A program made the position numbers and the translations under genes. Below, piece by piece: positions 61,824 to 64,000 of a DNA stretch of 64,000 nucleotides (the stretch's first letter is position 1; the number at the start of each line of letters is the position of its first letter). Source of the stretch: Chlorocebus sabaeus (lineage: Eukaryota; Chordata; Mammalia; Primates; Cercopithecidae); assembly GCF_047675955.1 (NCBI RefSeq), contig NC_132929.1, forward strand, positions 31,860,421-31,924,420. Reading direction: 5' to 3'. The notes under the pieces were generated by a model, which ran no database searches, had not been told where the DNA came from, and saw nothing but the letters and a program-made list of their open reading frames with translations.

Positions 61824-61853
61824 ATTAGTATAAACCTATTTAAATAATTTACT
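61824..61853 (+). repeat. 30-nt direct repeat, copy 2
   Basis: Same 30-mer as 60077-60106 with one change (c to a at position 20). Flanks are unrelated. Confidence 0.9.
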
Positions 61854-62574
61854 CTTCGTTTGACAGTGCAATGGCTGATGGCACCTCTGTTTTTGTTTAT
61901 TTTCTCTGTTATTTTCAGTATTTTTACCAGATGATATTTTATATCAGGTTACTGGAAAGCAGCAAACATATTTGTTGTCACATCAGAGATATATTATTTT
62001 AACATTTTAGAAATTACCTTTTAATGCAGCAAATTTTAGTTACTCCCCCCAAACTCTGAAATAAGATGTTTGGTCAGTTAATGAAAATTGAGCTCTGATA
62101 CGTAGTTTCATACTATATGAGAGTTCTTTGGAAAACACATTTCTAAATATCTTTAAATTGCTATTTTCTCTTCTCCATCTTCTCTCCCACTTGGTGCACT
62201 ATCTAAATTGTCTTTCCCTGACTTTCCTATTCTTAGAGGAATTATGTAAAACTGATAAGCAAATATTTGAATTCCCATGAGGTAGGGTACAAATAGATCA
62301 GAAGCACCCCTTAAGTACGGGGAGCCCTACTGAGGTTTCTAGGATGTCAATACCATGACCACAGCTGATTGAACCCAAAGTTTGTCCAGAAAAAATAAAA
62401 ATATAAGCTTGTTTTAATTAAATTAATGTACATGCTGTTGTTTTGATTTTGATTACTTCCCAAAACAGCCGTGACTAGTCTGTTAAAAAATGAATAGTCA
62501 GTTTCTAAGGATGCTACAAAAAATATTTAGCTTTGAATATTTTTAAGTAAAAAATAAAAATAGCATTTATTACT

Positions 62575-62626
62575 CAATTTCCAGTATTTTTATAAAACCA
62601 CAATTTCTGATACTTTTATAAAACCA
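62575..62626 (+). repeat. Two-copy 26-bp tandem repeat
   Basis: ttttataaaacca occurs at 62588-62600 and 62614-62626, with similar upstream text (tttccagta / tttctgata), period 26. Confidence 0.85.
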
Positions 62627-63029
62627 TTGGGGAAAAATATAAAATCATCTTAGTACTCTGAATTAATAGTGTATACTTTTCAGAATTACAGCCTTCTGAG
62701 TTGTGAATAAGAGCTTCTTTTAAGGTTATATTAATTTAAAGGGAATCAAATAATATTAAAAGCAATTTTTGACCATGATTAAAATTGTGATTTAAAATTA
62801 CTTATTTGAAATGAAATCTAACAAAAAGTGAAAAAAATCTAATAAAAAGAGATGACATGGTAAAAATTTAAAGTGACATACAGAAATAAATCAGCATGAG
62901 GCAATTTAGTTGGTCAGGCCTATGCCTTAGATTTTTGGATATGGACTGATTCAAAAGAAATATACAACACCCCTTGGCACCAAATTCCTCAAATATATTG
63001 TTGAGAGTAATTGCTTTCCACTAATTTCC

Positions 63030-63175
63030 CTCTAATATGGCTCCTAGTTTTTGTACTTTACTATAAACATCTTTCCTGAGGCCATCAGTGACTTCTTTCT
63101 TGCCAAATTTAGAGGCCTTTTTCCCAGTCTGCCTATTGCTCAGTCTTTCCATTATATTTTAGATGGGTTATCTTA
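63030..63175 (+). mobile_element. L2 LINE fragment
   Basis: Order of phrases cctgaggccatcagtgac, ttcttgccaaatttagagg, tttcccagtc follows the L2 RT-region text. Diverged. Confidence 0.5.
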
Positions 63176-64000
63176 TTTTTCTCCCATTTTACTTCTAGTG
63201 TTCTAAATATTCCAAAGATAATATTTGTTATTTGTAGTGAAATAGAACATGCAGATTTGATTATTTATAATAATCCAGGCTAACATGTTAGTAGACTCCT
63301 TCCTGGCTTTTAAGTACATTTCATATGTTGTATACATATATTCTGAATTAAGTCAACTGAAGACAGAGACAGGAATCATTATTACATTAATACTCAGATG
63401 TCACTGGCTTTTGCTCCATGTGCTTGCAGAGCCATTAGCCACTTCGGCAATGTTCCCCCAAGTATTTCTGGGGGTCCCTGGAGGTGTATCTTGTATACAA
63501 GTCTTATCTTAAAGTTACTGTTACTGCTCTAATTATCTGCCTCCACCAGTCATCATGGACACTGCTGAACACCAACACTAGGTCTCTAGAGTCCTTTAAT
63601 TGTAAAAGTATGGTTGATCTCTCAGAGTAAAAAGGTGGGGGAAAGATACACCAGGAAAATCAAAAGAATGTCATGTTAGTTATATTTATATCAGGTAAAA
63701 GTGAACAACCAGAAAGCATTACTGGAGATAAAGAGATTATTACATAATAATAACAAAGTTTATTTCACCAGCATTTAAACCTTGTTCTTTCTATCACATT
63801 TCAGTTCCAAGATGTACATTTTTTTTCACATTTTAATATATCTGAAGTCAGAAGGCATCTTACAGTCAGGCAAGCAGCAAAAGTAATATGATTATAATTG
63901 CTTGAACATTTACATCAAAACTTGTAGAATGGGTGTTATTTAGAGGCATGGAAGAAAATTCTGGAGAAAATAGTGGTGCACGCTTAATAAAGGCTGAACA
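63176..64000. other. Unclassified sequence
   Basis: No gene or repeat recognised up to the window edge. Confidence 0.45.

Larger units (their letters stand above)
61798..63029. other. Unclassified AT-rich sequence
   Basis: No gene or repeat family recognised, apart from the two small repeats listed separately. Confidence 0.45.

Noticed and set aside
61462..61833. 123-codon plus-strand frame
   Set aside because: It is antisense Alu (the familiar SPRLE / GWDYR-type translation), not a gene.
1..64000. CRISPR arrays, operons, prophage or other prokaryotic systems
   Set aside because: No spaced repeats or compact coding; all large-scale structure is primate interspersed repeats.

Overview
This is primate nuclear DNA from an AT-rich, gene-poor, LINE-rich region. 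The evidence is a dense mix of L1 fragments of many ages (including primate-specific L1PA types), dimeric Alu elements of J, S and Y type, FLAM-like Alu monomers, MaLR (MLT1) LTRs, MIR and L2 relics, DNA-transposon fossils and a U6 snRNA pseudogene. The species is a catarrhine, either human/ape or Old World monkey. One short young Alu at 7836-7930 carries a base combination I associate with macaque-type AluY, but a single element does not settle it. I see no spliced protein-coding gene, no CpG island and no functional RNA gene. Family names are from memory of consensus sequences, without a database search, so subfamily calls and many boundaries (roughly +/-20-50 bp) are approximate.

Layout. 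1-8.9 kb: L1PA and older L1/HAL1 fragments, mostly antisense, with nested Alus and a U6 pseudogene. 8.9-12.2 kb: mostly unclassified sequence with two DNA-transposon fossils (Tigger-like, and hAT-like with a perfect 8-bp target duplication). 12.2-15.4 kb: old sense L1s, one of which was interrupted by an intronless minus-strand copy of a PRD-class homeobox gene (DPRX-like) whose 191-codon frame is fully open. 15.4-22.5 kb: antisense L1s, including one at 18.2-21.7 kb with 5'UTR, ORF1 and 3' end but almost no ORF2. 22.5-29.7 kb: mostly unclassified or weakly LTR-like sequence with an AluJ, a MIR, an AluS and L2 relics. 29.7-38.2 kb: one near-full-length sense L1 with a tandemly repeated 5'UTR, an internal ORF2 inversion with Alu sequence at its breakpoints, and a nested L1PA that appears to carry 3'-transduced DNA. 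38.2-42.7 kb: a short unique block containing a perfect 18-bp palindrome, then a long antisense L1M. 42.7-51.6 kb: MaLR LTRs, an L1 3' end, two AluS and probable ERV relics. 51.6-64 kb: MIR, L2, L1M, HAL1 and one Alu among unclassified sequence.

The most interesting object is the DPRX-like retrocopy at 14.3-15.0 kb. It has an uninterrupted homeobox, a complete start-to-stop frame and a poly(A) tract, and it sits directly against an Alu monomer in the same orientation. It is either a well-preserved processed pseudogene or a retrogene. The other notable signals are structural records of L1 and Alu rearrangement.
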